A stretch of 64,000 nt of DNA from Pseudomonadota bacterium (GCA_018241685.1 JAFEDJ010000023.1:29994-93993); one strand, 5' to 3'. Positions 18,427 to 30,208 are shown, numbered from the stretch's first letter. Program-made: numbers and translations. Notes: a model not told the origin generated them from the sequence alone.

Positions 18427-20936
18427 CACCAGTCCTCCCGCACCGCCAGCACCGCATCCTGGCGCATCGCCTGGCGTCCGGCGAGCACCGCAGCCAAGGC
18501 CGCCAGCGCCACCAGCCCACCGCCGAAAGTCAGTAGCGACAGCCACGGCACATGCAGATCCATGCTCCAGTGGAAGCTCTGCCGATTGACCACCTCGATC
18601 AGCACCAACCCGATCGCCCCACCCGCCAGCAGGCCAGCCAGCACACCGACACCGGCCGCCAGCGCGCCCTCCTGGGCCAGCATCCAGCCGATCTGGCGGC
18701 GCGTCAGCCCCAGGTGGCGCAGCATGCCGAACTCCTTCCGGCGAGCCGCCGCCAGCGCCGCGAAGCTGGCCGCCACACCAGCCAGGCCAATGGCCACCGC
18801 CACAGCCTCAAGCAGGTAGGTCACCGCGAAGGTACGGTCGAAGATGCGCAGGGTAATCGTGCGGATCTCCCCGGGGAAGGCCAGCTCCAGCACACCTGGG
18901 CCGGCCAGTGCGGTAAGCGCGTTGGCCGTACGCAGCGCATCCGCACCGGGCGCGAGGTGGATCGCCGCGTCGTTGACGAGGCGGTCGCCGGTCAGGCGGC
19001 GATAACTGTCGAGGTCGATCATCACCGCGCCGGTCTGGCGTGCGTAGTCGCGCCACACACCGGCCACCGTCAGGCGCACCGGCTTGCCGGCCAGCGGCAG
19101 CTCGACCTGCTGGCCGGGCCGCCAGCCGTACAAGTCCTGTACGGCCTCGGAGATCCATAGCGACGGCCCATTCACGGCAAGCGGCTGGCCGACCAACGGC
19201 AGCCCGCCGCCAGCGGCCGACATCGGCCGCGCCAGCAGCGCCACCGGTGCGTGCCCGGCGGCCAGGCGTAGCCCGTCGTGGCGGGTGAAGGCCACGGACC
19301 CGACACCAGCGGTCGCGACGATGCGCGCCTGCAGGGCTTCGTCCAGATAGCTGCCGGACTGGGCGCGGCCGGCCCGCAGATAGAGATCGGCCGGCAGCAG
19401 CTGGGTCAGCCACTGGTCCACCGAATCCCGGAAGGACGCCACCATGATCGCCATCGCCGCCGCCAGCGCAACGCTGGTCAGCACGCCGGCGGCCGCCACC
19501 ACCGCGTGGCCTGGCGCAGCCGCCAACCGGGCTACGGCCAAGCGCACCGCCACCGGTCCGCCAACCGGCATCAGACGAGCCAGCAACGCGGCGATGGACG
19601 GCAACAGCAGCACCGCCCCGGCGAGCACGCAGGCCACCGCCAGATAGCCGCCGAAGGGCAGGCCATCCACCGGCGGGATCGCGCAGGCCGCCAGGCTGCC
19701 GGCCAATAGAGCCAGGCCGAACAGCGGATGGCCGCGCCCGCCGTGCAGCGCTGCCTCGTCGCCCGCCTTCAGGGCCTGGGCCGGCGCCACCGTCGCAGCC
19801 TCCTTGGCCGGCGACCACGCACCAGCCACGCCAGCCACGACACCAAGCAGCGCATAGATCGCACTGGCCAGCGGCTGGAACTGGAGGCGCGGTGCCAGGC
19901 CGGAGAAGTAGCCAGCCCCCAGGTCGCCACCGAGCAGCGCCAGCGCTCCCCACGCCAGACCATGGCCGACGGCCACACCGAGGATGCCACCAAGCAGGCC
20001 GACCACAGCGCCCTCGCCGACCAACCAGCCGAACAGGGTTCGCCGGGGCAGGCCGATGGCGCGCAGGAAGGCGAACTCGCTGCGCCGGCGCACCACCGAC
20101 AACGCCTGCGCCGAGAAGACCAGGAAGCCGCCGGTGAGCAGCGCAATCGCCGCCAGCAGGGTCAGGTTGACGCGGTAGGCCCGCGACAGGTTCGCCGCCT
20201 GGTCCGCCTCGGCAGCCGGCGTCTCCACCAGCACGCCGTCCGGCAGTACGGCCTGCAGGCTGCGTCGGGCGGCTTCCGCATCGACACCGTCGCGCAGGCG
20301 CAGGTCGATACGGCTCAGGCGGCCAAGCTTGCCAAACAGGGTCTGCGCGGCGGCGATGTCCATCACGCCGAGGCGGCGGTCGTCGCCCAGCGCCGGCAGG
20401 TCGCCGGCCACTTTCAGCACAACCTCTGCGCTGCCGGCCTGCACGCGCAGCAGATCGCCCGTCTTCACGCCGAGCCGCTCGGCCGCCGCGCGGGACAGAA
20501 ACACACCGTCGCCGGCGAAGATCGCAAAACGGTCGCCGCTATCGGCGCGCGGCAGCAGCTGCGGCGTGACCCGCGCCAGCACGAAGGCATCGACGCCCAG
20601 CACCTGCAGGGATTCGTCACGCCCGACCAGCCGCGCCTCGACCTCCAGTACCGGGCTGGCCTCGGCCACGTCCGGGCGGGCCGCCAGCCGCGCGTAAAGC
20701 TGCTCGTCGAAACCACCGCGTGGCCCGACCACCTGCAGGTCCGCCGCGCCCGCCATGTTGCGCAGGCCCCGGTCGAACTCCGACAGCGCCGCCTCGTGCA
20801 CCGCCTGCACGGCCATGCCCAGCGCCACGCCGAGCACGATGGCGACCAGCGAGAACAGCGTCGCCAGCCGCCGCCGGGCCAGGGAGCCGAGGAACACCGG
20901 CGCCAGGCGCCTCCACCCCATCACCTGTCCGCTCAC
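18426..20936 (-). CDS. FtsX-type ABC transporter permease, AttF/AttG-like
   Basis: 836 residues with one N-terminal helix (LATLFSLVAIVLGVALGMAV), a large extracytoplasmic MacB-like domain, then several helices, a second periplasmic domain and final helices (about 700-830). This is a duplicated FtsX permease in a single chain, so it needs no second permease gene. The GTG start overlaps the ATPase stop as GTGA. Such permeases work mechanically on periplasmic or lipid substrates instead of making a pore, as in LolCE or MacB. Together with the ATPase and the AttH-like protein it makes an AttEFGH-type system. Confidence 0.87.
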   Translation of the reverse strand: MSGQVMGWRRLAPVFLGSLARRRLATLFSLVAIVLGVALGMAVQAVHEAALSEFDRGLRNMAGAADLQVVGPRGGFDEQLYARLAARPDVAEASPVLEVEARLVGRDESLQVLGVDAFVLARVTPQLLPRADSGDRFAIFAGDGVFLSRAAAERLGVKTGDLLRVQAGSAEVVLKVAGDLPALGDDRRLGVMDIAAAQTLFGKLGRLSRIDLRLRDGVDAEAARRSLQAVLPDGVLVETPAAEADQAANLSRAYRVNLTLLAAIALLTGGFLVFSAQALSVVRRRSEFAFLRAIGLPRRTLFGWLVGEGAVVGLLGGILGVAVGHGLAWGALALLGGDLGAGYFSGLAPRLQFQPLASAIYALLGVVAGVAGAWSPAKEAATVAPAQALKAGDEAALHGGRGHPLFGLALLAGSLAACAIPPVDGLPFGGYLAVACVLAGAVLLLPSIAALLARLMPVGGPVAVRLAVARLAAAPGHAVVAAAGVLTSVALAAAMAIMVASFRDSVDQWLTQLLPADLYLRAGRAQSGSYLDEALQARIVATAGVGSVAFTRHDGLRLAAGHAPVALLARPMSAAGGGLPLVGQPLAVNGPSLWISEAVQDLYGWRPGQQVELPLAGKPVRLTVAGVWRDYARQTGAVMIDLDSYRRLTGDRLVNDAAIHLAPGADALRTANALTALAGPGVLELAFPGEIRTITLRIFDRTFAVTYLLEAVAVAIGLAGVAASFAALAAARRKEFGMLRHLGLTRRQIGWMLAQEGALAAGVGVLAGLLAGGAIGLVLIEVVNRQSFHWSMDLHVPWLSLLTFGGGLVALAALAAVLAGRQAMRQDAVLAVREDW

Positions 20937-21586
20937 CCGCGCAGCCCCTCCGCCGTCAGGTACAGCGTGCGGTCGGCAGTGGCCGCCGCCTCAAGGGAAT
21001 GGGTGACCAGGATGCCGATCGCCCCGGCGGCGCGAACGCGCTCGGCCAGCAGGGCCAGCACCCGCGCCGCGTTGGCCGGATCCAGGTTGCCGGTCGGCTC
21101 GTCGGCCAGCACCAGCCGCGGCGCATGGACCAGCGCCCGGGCGATGGCGACCCGCTGCATCTCGCCGCCCGACAGTTCCCGCGGCCAGCTGTCGCCCCGC
21201 GTCCCCAGCCCCACCGCGTCGAGCAGCTGGCGGGCCGGGCCGTCGGCGGCGTCCCGCTCGACGCCCTGCAGCCACAGGGGTAACGCCACGTTCTGGGCCA
21301 CGTTGAGATGCGGCAGGATGTGAAAGGCCTGGAACACGAAGCCCAGCTTGTCCCGGCGCAGGCGGGTCAGTGCGTCCTCATCGTGCAGGGCGTAATCCTC
21401 GCCGTCGAGGCGCAGCCGGCCGCCATCGGGCCGGTCCAGCCCGGCGATCAGGTTCAACAGCGTGGACTTGCCGACCCCCGACTCACCGACGATGGCCACG
21501 TACTCGCCGGGCGCGAGGCGCAGGGAGATGTCCCGCAACACGCTGCGGCCATTGAAGCTGCGGGACAGGTTTTCGATTTCGAGCAT
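20933..21586 (-). CDS. ABC transporter ATP-binding protein, LolD/AttE-like
   Basis: 217 residues with Walker A GESGVGKST at about 36-44, Q-loop VFQAFHILP, signature LSGGEMQRVAIARAL, Walker B LVLADEPTGNLD and H-loop VTHS. The ADEPTGNLD form is typical of the MacB/LolD/FtsE class that powers FtsX-like permeases. It is first in the leftward cluster and overlaps the permease gene by four bases. Confidence 0.92.
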   Translation of the reverse strand: MLEIENLSRSFNGRSVLRDISLRLAPGEYVAIVGESGVGKSTLLNLIAGLDRPDGGRLRLDGEDYALHDEDALTRLRRDKLGFVFQAFHILPHLNVAQNVALPLWLQGVERDAADGPARQLLDAVGLGTRGDSWPRELSGGEMQRVAIARALVHAPRLVLADEPTGNLDPANAARVLALLAERVRAAGAIGILVTHSLEAAATADRTLYLTAEGLRG

Positions 21587-21827
21587 GGGCAGAGACGAAG
21601 CTGGGCGGCTGGACGAGAAAAGAAACAGGAATCAGCTGATGAGTTCGGCCATGGCGGTGATTGGTTCCCATCCGGACCATGGGAGCACATTCACGCCTCG
21701 ACGGACACCGTCCGGACATAGCAAGGAGCGAATTTGCCTCCGCAGTGACCTCTGCCGCGGAAATTCCCGGCCACGCCGGCATTGCCGCAGCCCGCGGCCA
21801 GGCACCACGGGTATACTCCGCGCGCCG

Positions 21828-22649
21828 ATGCCCGTCGAACACTACGAGAACTTTCCCGTCGCCTCCTTCCTGCTGCCGGCGCACCTGCGCGAGCCGGTAG
21901 AGGCCATCTACGCCTTTGCCCGCAGCGCCGACGACATCGCCGACGAGGGCGATGCGACACCGATCATGCGCCTGGCACGCCTCAACGACTACAAGCGGGC
22001 ACTGCTGGCCATCGAGCAGTACGGCCCTTTCGACGACCCGACACTGGAGCCGATCTTCAAGCGCCTGAGCCGCAACATCCGCGACTTCGGGCTGCCGATG
22101 CAGCTCTTCCGGGATCTGCTGGACGCCTTCAGCCAGGACGTGGGCAAGACCCGCTACGCGGACTTCGACGAACTGTGCGACTACTGCCGCCGCTCGGCCA
22201 ACCCAGTCGGGCGCCTGCTACTGCACCTCTATGACGAGGCTACGCCGGACAACCTGGCAGCGTCGGATCTGATCTGCACCAGCCTGCAACTCATCAATTT
22301 CTGGCAGGACGTGGCGGTGGACTGGCAGAAGAAGCGCATCTACCTGCCACTGGCCGAACTCGAACGCTTCGGCGTCAGCGAAGCCTGCATCGCCGACGGC
22401 CGCGTAACGCCGCATTTCACCGCGCTGATGGATTTCCAGATCCAGCGCACCCGCTGCATGATGCTGCGCGGTGCCCCCCTCGCCCACCGCCTGCCCGGCC
22501 GCATCGGCTGGGAGCTGCGCCTCGTGGTACAGGGCGGACTTGCGATACTCGACAAGATCGAGGCGAACGGCTATGACGTGTTCCGCCGCCGTCCGACCCT
22601 CGGCAAGACAGACTGGCCGCGCCTCGCCTGGCGCGCCCTTACCCGGTAG
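21828..22649 (+). CDS. hpnC: Hydroxysqualene synthase HpnC
   Basis: 273 residues of the trans-isoprenyl diphosphate synthase fold. Aspartate-rich motifs DDIADEGD near residue 26 and FWQDVAVDW near 160 bind the Mg-diphosphate of presqualene diphosphate. HpnC converts presqualene diphosphate to hydroxysqualene in the bacterial three-step route to squalene. The order hpnC-hpnD-hpnE with 6-base and 1-base junctions confirms the assignment. There is no ribosome site before the ATG, but TATACT ten bases upstream could be a -10 box giving a near-leaderless message. The squalene-hopene cyclase is not in the window. Confidence 0.93.
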   Translation: MPVEHYENFPVASFLLPAHLREPVEAIYAFARSADDIADEGDATPIMRLARLNDYKRALLAIEQYGPFDDPTLEPIFKRLSRNIRDFGLPMQLFRDLLDAFSQDVGKTRYADFDELCDYCRRSANPVGRLLLHLYDEATPDNLAASDLICTSLQLINFWQDVAVDWQKKRIYLPLAELERFGVSEACIADGRVTPHFTALMDFQIQRTRCMMLRGAPLAHRLPGRIGWELRLVVQGGLAILDKIEANGYDVFRRRPTLGKTDWPRLAWRALTR

Positions 22650-22655
22650 CGCCCG

Positions 22656-23492
22656 ATGACCGACCCCCACGCCTATTGCCAGGAGAAGGCCGCCAGCAGC
22701 GGCTCCAGCTTCTACTACAGCTTCATGTTCCTGCCCCCCGAGCGGCGCCAGGCAATCACCGCCCTGTACGCCTTCTGCCGGGAAGTGGACGACGTGGTGG
22801 ACGAATGCCACGACATGCAGATCGCCCAGGCCAAGCTCGACTGGTGGCGCATGCAGGTGGCCCAGGTCTATGACGGCGCGCCGGAACACCCGGTCGGCCA
22901 GGCCCTGAAGGACATCAACAAACAGTTCCCGCTGCCCCGCGAGCAACTGCTCGAGATCATCGACGGCATGCAGATGGACCTGCAGCAGACCCGCTACCTG
23001 GACTGGAAGGCGCTGCAGCTGTACTGCTACCGCGTGGCCAGCGTGGTCGGCCTGCTGTCCGCCGAGATCTTCGGCTACAACAACCACCAAACCCAGAAGT
23101 ACGCCCACGATCTGGGCATGGCTTTCCAGCTCACCAACATCATCCGCGACGTGGGCGAGGACGCCCGCCGCGGCCGCATCTACCTGCCCATCGACGAGCT
23201 GCAGCGCTTCAACGTGCCGGCCCGGCAGATCCTCGATGGCCAGCATTCGGACAACTTCCGCGAGCTGATGGCCTTCCAGACCCAGCGCGCGCGCCAGTTC
23301 TACGACCAGGCCTTCGCGCTGCTGCCCGACGAGGACCGCAAGACCCAGCGCCCCGGCCTGGTGATGGCGGCGATCTACCGCACGCTGCTCGACGAGATCG
23401 AGGCCGACGGCTTCCAGGTGCTCGACCGCCGCACCTCGCTGACGCCGCTGCGCAAGATCTGGATCGCCGGGCGCACCTGGCTGCGCGGCTGA
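22656..23492 (+). CDS. hpnD: Presqualene diphosphate synthase HpnD
   Basis: 278 residues. It has the two metal-binding motifs of head-to-head prenyl synthases, EVDDVVDECHD at about 44-54 and NIIRDVGEDARRGRIYLP near 165-180, and the substrate-contact start SSFYYSF. It joins two farnesyl diphosphates into presqualene diphosphate, the step before HpnC. Squalene feeds hopanoid membrane lipids. The stop codon shares a base with the start of hpnE. Confidence 0.95.
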   Translation: MTDPHAYCQEKAASSGSSFYYSFMFLPPERRQAITALYAFCREVDDVVDECHDMQIAQAKLDWWRMQVAQVYDGAPEHPVGQALKDINKQFPLPREQLLEIIDGMQMDLQQTRYLDWKALQLYCYRVASVVGLLSAEIFGYNNHQTQKYAHDLGMAFQLTNIIRDVGEDARRGRIYLPIDELQRFNVPARQILDGQHSDNFRELMAFQTQRARQFYDQAFALLPDEDRKTQRPGLVMAAIYRTLLDEIEADGFQVLDRRTSLTPLRKIWIAGRTWLRG

Positions 23493-24811
23493 TGCACACC
23501 GGCCCCGACATCGCCGTCATCGGCGGCGGCTACGCCGGCTTCGCGGCCGCCGTCACGCTGGCCCGCGGCGGTGCCAAGGTCACGCTGTTCGAATCGTCCC
23601 GCGTGCTCGGCGGGCGCGCCCGTGTCGTGGACAAGGACGGCTACCGGGTGGACAACGGCCAGCACATCCTGCTCGGCGCCTACACCGAAACCCTGCGCCT
23701 GCTGCGCCTGGTCGGCGTCAGGCCGAGCGTGCTGGAGACGCGCAAGCTGGCCCTGGTCTATCCGGGCGAATGCGCGCTGCGCGCCGCCCCACTACCGGCG
23801 CCGCTGCACCTGGCCATCGGCCTGCTCGGCGCCAAAGGCCTGGACTGGCGCGACAAGCTGGCGATGGCGCGGCTGATGCGCAGCCTCAAGGCCCGCAAAT
23901 TCCGCGTCGAACCGGATCGGCCGGTCGCCGAACTGCTCGCCGAAACCGCCCAGACCGACAGACTGACCCGCCTGATCTGGGAACCCCTGTGCGTGGCAGC
24001 CCTCAACACGCCGGTCGCCGACGCGTCGGCGCAGGTCTTCGCCAACGTACTGCGCGACAGCCTGGCCGCCGGTGCCTCGGCGTCCGACCTGCTGTTGCCG
24101 CGGCTCGACCTGTCCGAGCTGTTCCCCGTGCCGGCATCCCGTTGGCTGGCCATGCGCGGCCACACAGTGCGCATCGCCGAACCGATCAAGGCCATCGAGA
24201 GCATCGGCGGTGGCTACCGGCTCGACGGAGACCCGTGGACCACGCTGTTCGAACATGTAGTGATCGCCACCGCGCCCTATCACGTCGCACCGCTGGTGGA
24301 GACACTGCCGGCGATGGCGCCAGTGGTGGACAGCCTCGCCGCGCTGCGCCACGAACCCATTGTAACGGCCTGGCTGGCCTTCGACGGAGCACTGAACTTC
24401 CCGGAGCCGATGATCGGCCTCAGCGGCGGCTACGGCCAGTGGGCCTTCGACCGCGCAGCCCTGGGCGGCGAGCAAGGACTCGTCAGCGTGGTCATCAGCG
24501 CCCGCGGCGCCCACCAGGAGATCAGCAAGGAGGCGTTGGAAGTCGCGCTGCTGCAGGAGCTGCAACATGTGCTCGGCCAGTTGCCGACGCTGGCCTGGTC
24601 GCAGATCATCACCGAGAAGCGCGCCACCTTCTCATGCACGCCGGGCCTCGTCCGCCCCGGCGTCACCACGCCGCAGCCCGGCCTGTGGCTGGCCGGCGAC
24701 TACGTTGCGTCGGACTACCCGGCCACGATCGAGTCGGCCATCCGCAGCGGCGTACAAGCCGGTCGCAGTATCCTCAAACGCTGCGGCTTGAAGGAACAGA
24801 TTCTCCCGTAG
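23492..24811 (+). CDS. hpnE: Hydroxysqualene dehydroxylase HpnE
   Basis: 439 residues of the amine-oxidase/phytoene-desaturase flavoprotein class. The FAD-binding motif IAVIGGGYAGFAAA is at about 6-19 followed by FESSRVLGGRAR, and the C-terminal FAD contact is GLWLAGDYVASDYPATIESA. HpnE reduces hydroxysqualene to squalene. Its TGATG junction with hpnD implies coupling. No further hopanoid gene follows; the next gene is on the opposite strand. Confidence 0.95.
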   Translation: MHTGPDIAVIGGGYAGFAAAVTLARGGAKVTLFESSRVLGGRARVVDKDGYRVDNGQHILLGAYTETLRLLRLVGVRPSVLETRKLALVYPGECALRAAPLPAPLHLAIGLLGAKGLDWRDKLAMARLMRSLKARKFRVEPDRPVAELLAETAQTDRLTRLIWEPLCVAALNTPVADASAQVFANVLRDSLAAGASASDLLLPRLDLSELFPVPASRWLAMRGHTVRIAEPIKAIESIGGGYRLDGDPWTTLFEHVVIATAPYHVAPLVETLPAMAPVVDSLAALRHEPIVTAWLAFDGALNFPEPMIGLSGGYGQWAFDRAALGGEQGLVSVVISARGAHQEISKEALEVALLQELQHVLGQLPTLAWSQIITEKRATFSCTPGLVRPGVTTPQPGLWLAGDYVASDYPATIESAIRSGVQAGRSILKRCGLKEQILP

Positions 24812-24918
24812 CTGCAGCCTGTCCAGACAATGAGCAGGTGGGCGCACATTACTGTGCCCGCAAAGCCTGGCGCCGCCCGTGCTGAACGTCCCGGAGAGCA
24901 GCCTCCCCGAGCCCGTTT

Positions 24919-25632
24919 CTACACCAGCTTGCCGGCCGACAGCCGCAAGCTGCGCCCACAGCGCTCCGCCAGGCTGGTGTCGTGGGTCACCAATACGAGG
25001 GTCGTGCCGGATTCGACGTTGAGGGAGAACATCAGCTCGATGACCGCCTCGCCGGTGGCCACGTCCAGGTTGCCGGTCGGCTCGTCGGCTAGCACCAAGG
25101 CCGGACGCGGCGCGAAGGCGCGGGCCACCGCGACGCGCTGCTGCTCGCCGCCGGACAGCTGGCGCGGATAGTGCCCCAGGCGGCCACCCAAGCCGACCCG
25201 CTGCAGCCAGCCCTCCGCTTCCTGGCGGGCATCCTTTCGCCCGGCCAGTTCTAACGGCAGCATCACGTTTTCCAGCGCTGTCAGCGCCGGCAGCAGCTGG
25301 AAAGACTGGAACACAAAGCCCACGCACTCGCCGCGCAGCGCCGCACGGCCGTCCTCGTCGAGGGCGAACAGGTCCTGCCCGCGGATATGCACGGAGCCGC
25401 CGGACGGCGAATCCAGCCCGGCCAGCAAGCCCAGCAGCGTAGACTTGCCGGAACCGGACGCACCGACGATGGCCACCGCCTCGCCGGCGGCGATGCTGAA
25501 GGAGACGTCCTCCAGGATGTGCAACGCGCCACCATCGTCGGTGGCAACGGTGCGGCTCAGATGTTTGACGTCGACCACGGGCGCCAGCGCAGCCACCGTG
25601 GATGAGGAATCGGTTCGGGTTCGGGTCAGCAT
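24919..25632 (-). CDS. ABC transporter ATP-binding protein, YbbA-like
   Basis: 237 residues from MLTRTRTDSS; the ribosome site is weak, and a start nearer VVDVKHLSR is possible. Motifs: Walker A GASGSGKST, Q-loop VFQSFQLLP, signature LSGGEQQRVAVARAF, Walker B LVLADEPTGNLD, H-loop VTHD. It belongs with the LolD/YbbA group. YbbA normally works with an FtsX-like permease (YbbP) next to it, but none is adjacent here, so the partner must be elsewhere. A possible weak hairpin (GGGCGCACA/TGTGCCC) lies around 24840. Confidence 0.85.
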   Translation of the reverse strand: MLTRTRTDSSSTVAALAPVVDVKHLSRTVATDDGGALHILEDVSFSIAAGEAVAIVGASGSGKSTLLGLLAGLDSPSGGSVHIRGQDLFALDEDGRAALRGECVGFVFQSFQLLPALTALENVMLPLELAGRKDARQEAEGWLQRVGLGGRLGHYPRQLSGGEQQRVAVARAFAPRPALVLADEPTGNLDVATGEAVIELMFSLNVESGTTLVLVTHDTSLAERCGRSLRLSAGKLV

Positions 25633-25742
25633 GGCTATGTGGAGTGGGTTTTCGGCGATAGGTTCAGCACCGGCGCGCTGATCATTACGATTATCCGGGC
25701 CCGAAATGACATCCCGCCACCGGCCGCGGCCCGTCAACGAAC

Positions 25743-25766
25743 AAGGGCAGCCCGCAGGCTGCCCTT
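25743..25766 (-). terminator. Terminator-like hairpin after guaB
   Basis: Perfect 9-bp stem AAGGGCAGC / GCTGCCCTT with a 6-base loop, 22 bases beyond the guaB stop. The T-run on the minus strand is weak (TTGTTCGTT). Confidence 0.65.
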
Positions 25767-25787
25767 GATGCACGGGACCGGAAAAAC

Positions 25788-27793
<2,006 letters not shown>

Positions 27794-27817
27794 GGCGACG
27801 CGGTACAGCCGATAAGC

Positions 27818-28138
27818 TCAGACGTCCGCCGGACCGCCGCCCTTCTTCATGACCTTCCCCTCTTCGGCACGCTTGCGGCGCACCTCCTTGGGGTCGGCAA
27901 TCAAGGGCCGATAGATCTCGACCCGGTCCTTGTCCCGCAATACCGTATCGGCCTTGACCAGCTTGGCAAATACGCCGAGCTTGTTGATCTTGGCCAGATC
28001 GATCTCGGGATGCTTCTGCAGCAGGCCCGAGGCCTCCACTGCCCGTTGCACCGTGCTGCCCGCCGGCAACCTGAGGCGCACGATTTCCTGGCGCTCCTTG
28101 AGCGCATAGCAGACTTCGACGTTGATCGAATCGGACAT
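27818..28138 (-). CDS. RnfH family ubiquitin-like protein (RatB)
   Basis: 106 residues of the beta-grasp RnfH family ([21 protein letters not shown], then DRVEIYRPL near residue 73). The gene is two bases after ratA, the usual order. The pair was once described as a toxin-antitoxin unit but RatA and RnfH act in coenzyme Q binding and an unknown role respectively; the assignment as antitoxin is weak. The lysine-rich C-terminus KVMKKGGG is not conserved. Confidence 0.9.
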   Translation of the reverse strand: MSDSINVEVCYALKERQEIVRLRLPAGSTVQRAVEASGLLQKHPEIDLAKINKLGVFAKLVKADTVLRDKDRVEIYRPLIADPKEVRRKRAEEGKVMKKGGGPADV

Positions 28139-28140
28139 GG

Positions 28141-28578
28141 TCAGCCCTTGCGATAGATTTGCGAGGCGCGCTTGACGAAGGAATCGACGAAAGTATTTGC
28201 GATGTGGCTGAACACCGGCCCCACCGCCTTCTCGATCAGGCGGTTGGAAAACTCATAGTGCAGGTTGAACTCGACCTTGCAGGCGGCATCGCCGAGCGGG
28301 ATGAACTCCCAGCTGCCGTCCAGGTGCGTGAACGGCCCATCGGTCAGGCGGATGTGCATGTGCCGCGGATAGTCCTTGTCGTTTTCGGTGCTGAAATGGG
28401 ACTTGATGCCGTGGTAGTTGATGTGCAACGTGGCCTTGGTGACCTTCTCGTCACGGCCATGCACCTCGCTTCCGCCACACCAGGGCAGGAACTTGGGGTA
28501 ATCCTCGCAGCGGTCCACCAGATCGAACATCTGGGCCGGAGTGAATTCGATCAGAACGGTTTTCTTGACGGCTGCCAT
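28141..28578 (-). CDS. RatA family START-like protein (coenzyme Q binding / ribosome association)
   Basis: 145 residues of the Coq10/START fold: [26 protein letters not shown] at the start is diagnostic, and the C-terminus ends FVKRASQIY. In E. coli RatA blocks 70S ribosome formation when overexpressed, while the eukaryotic homologue Coq10 binds ubiquinone. The divergent smpB and the downstream rnfH form the conserved trio seen across Beta- and Gammaproteobacteria. Confidence 0.92.
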   Translation of the reverse strand: MAAVKKTVLIEFTPAQMFDLVDRCEDYPKFLPWCGGSEVHGRDEKVTKATLHINYHGIKSHFSTENDKDYPRHMHIRLTDGPFTHLDGSWEFIPLGDAACKVEFNLHYEFSNRLIEKAVGPVFSHIANTFVDSFVKRASQIYRKG

Positions 28579-28645
28579 TGGAGCGCGGGCGAACTAACGA
28601 GCTGTTAAAATGCGCGATTTTACGCGTCCGTTCAAGCCTACGCCA

Positions 28646-29092
28646 ATGAGCATCATCGACAACCGCAAGGCCTTCCACGATTATTTCATCGAGGAAAAAT
28701 ACGAAGCCGGCCTCGTGCTCGAGGGCTGGGAGGTCAAGGGCATCCGCGCCGGGCGTGCCAACATCAAGGAAAGCTACGTGGTGATCCGTAGCGCCGAGAT
28801 CTTCATCGTCGGCATGCACATCACGCCGCTGGAGTCCGCCTCCACCCACGTGCATCCCGACCCGACCCGCACCCGCAAGCTGCTGCTGCACGCCGAGGAA
28901 ATCGCCAAGCTGATCGGCAAGGTGGAACGCGCCGGTTATGCACTGGTGCCACTCGACCTGCATTACGCCAAGGGCCGTGTGAAGATCAGTGTCGGCCTTG
29001 CCAAGGGCAAGAAGCAGTACGACAAGCGGGAAACCGAGAAAGAACGCGACTGGGATCGCGAGAAGGCGCGCCTGATCCGCGCCAAGGGCTGA
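28646..29092 (+). CDS. smpB: SsrA-binding protein SmpB
   Basis: 148 residues from [13 protein letters not shown]. Family landmarks are [23 protein letters not shown] and the basic tail [23 protein letters not shown], which is disordered off the ribosome and enters the mRNA channel. SmpB delivers tmRNA to stalled ribosomes for trans-translation. A -10-like TAAAAT at 28606-28611 precedes it. Upstream in-frame codons exist but [10 protein letters not shown] is the family start. Confidence 0.97.
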   Translation: MSIIDNRKAFHDYFIEEKYEAGLVLEGWEVKGIRAGRANIKESYVVIRSAEIFIVGMHITPLESASTHVHPDPTRTRKLLLHAEEIAKLIGKVERAGYALVPLDLHYAKGRVKISVGLAKGKKQYDKRETEKERDWDREKARLIRAKG

Positions 29093-29134
29093 GGCCTCCC
29101 GGCGGTCGCCCGATCCCAGGGCTGCCGCCGATAT

Positions 29135-30064
29135 CTACTCGGTTTCGCCCAGGGCCCACTCCACGTCCAGGCGCTCCAGCGCATCCACCGGCTGGCACGC
29201 CCCGGCGGCCGCAAACAGTTCGTGGGCGCGGCCGTGCTGCGCGGCGCCGAAGGCCAGCAGGGTCGAGCGGGCGTATTCCGCCAACACAACCGGCGACTGG
29301 GGATTGAGCTTGCGGGCCGTCTCGAAGTGCTCGATGACGGCCTCCTTGCGGGCGCCATAGGTCAGGCCGGCCACCACGCTGCCGATCTTGTCGATCACTT
29401 CGGCGTTGTAGACGCCCAACGCTACATAGGCGTCGGCGTGGTCGTTATCCAGCTCGACGACGCGCTGCAGGCAATCCCGCACCTTGCCACCGAGGCCACG
29501 GGCCAGCGCTTTCACCACCGAGATGCTCTGGCTGTAGCGCCCCAGCGCCAGGCCATGCACATACCAGGCGTTGGCCCAGTTCGGCGCCAGTTCGGTCAAC
29601 GCCGTGCAGAATCCAAGCGTTTCATCGAGGATGCGGGTACGTCGCAGTTCGTCCTCTTCCAGGTGGGCGGCATAAACGACGGCCGCCCGCGCGGCCGCTA
29701 CCAGCCCCACCGGACCTGCCGCCAGGCCGTATTCGACGGCATCCGCGAAATCCCCCGCATGGTAGGCACGCCAAGCCTCCTCGACCTGCTGCGCGGCAGC
29801 CGCCGGATCCGGTACATGAGCCTGCAGAGCCGGATTCGCATCGAGCAGCGCATGCACGCTGGCAACGTCAGGATAGGGTTCCCGATCGCCCCGGTGCAGG
29901 CGCGCCCAGTTGCTCGACAGGGCCGTGCCGCCGTAGCGATAGACCCGATTGCCATAGGGAAAGCGCTTCCAGCTGCGACGGCCGCCATCCTGCTCCGAGC
30001 GGGCTTCGGCCACGCGCTGCCGTGAACGGCGCAGGGCCATGCTCCAGTCAAAGCTCAGATGCAT
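29135..30064 (-). CDS. Conserved hypothetical protein with TPR-like helices
   Basis: 309 residues, soluble, no signal peptide. The first 50 residues are basic. The middle and end consist of alanine-rich helical pairs (ADAVEYGLAAG, LTELAPNWANAWYVHGLALG, HADAYVALGVYNAEVI, EAVIEHFETARKLNPQSPVVLAEYAR) spaced like tetratricopeptide repeats. The last of these fits the TPR consensus best. I do not recognise the family. It converges on smpB and is separated from its upstream neighbour by 144 bases in which nothing else was seen. Confidence 0.65.
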   Translation of the reverse strand: MHLSFDWSMALRRSRQRVAEARSEQDGGRRSWKRFPYGNRVYRYGGTALSSNWARLHRGDREPYPDVASVHALLDANPALQAHVPDPAAAAQQVEEAWRAYHAGDFADAVEYGLAAGPVGLVAAARAAVVYAAHLEEDELRRTRILDETLGFCTALTELAPNWANAWYVHGLALGRYSQSISVVKALARGLGGKVRDCLQRVVELDNDHADAYVALGVYNAEVIDKIGSVVAGLTYGARKEAVIEHFETARKLNPQSPVVLAEYARSTLLAFGAAQHGRAHELFAAAGACQPVDALERLDVEWALGETE

Positions 30065-30208
30065 CGGCAGTCCTTTCCCGCGAATGGAGCCCGATGACGG
30101 GCACGCTCGAAAAATGCCAAGACCATCAAGGACGGTACAGGCAGGCCGCGGAGAGTAGCACCCCGCTCACCATTAAGCATGCTGCGCCGCGGCAACGCGG
30201 CGGCCCGT

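Noticed and set aside
27818..28578. RatA-RnfH as a working toxin-antitoxin pair
   Set aside because: The two genes match the conserved RatA/RnfH families beside smpB; family evidence favours coenzyme Q binding and an unknown ubiquitin-like role, so the toxin label was not adopted.
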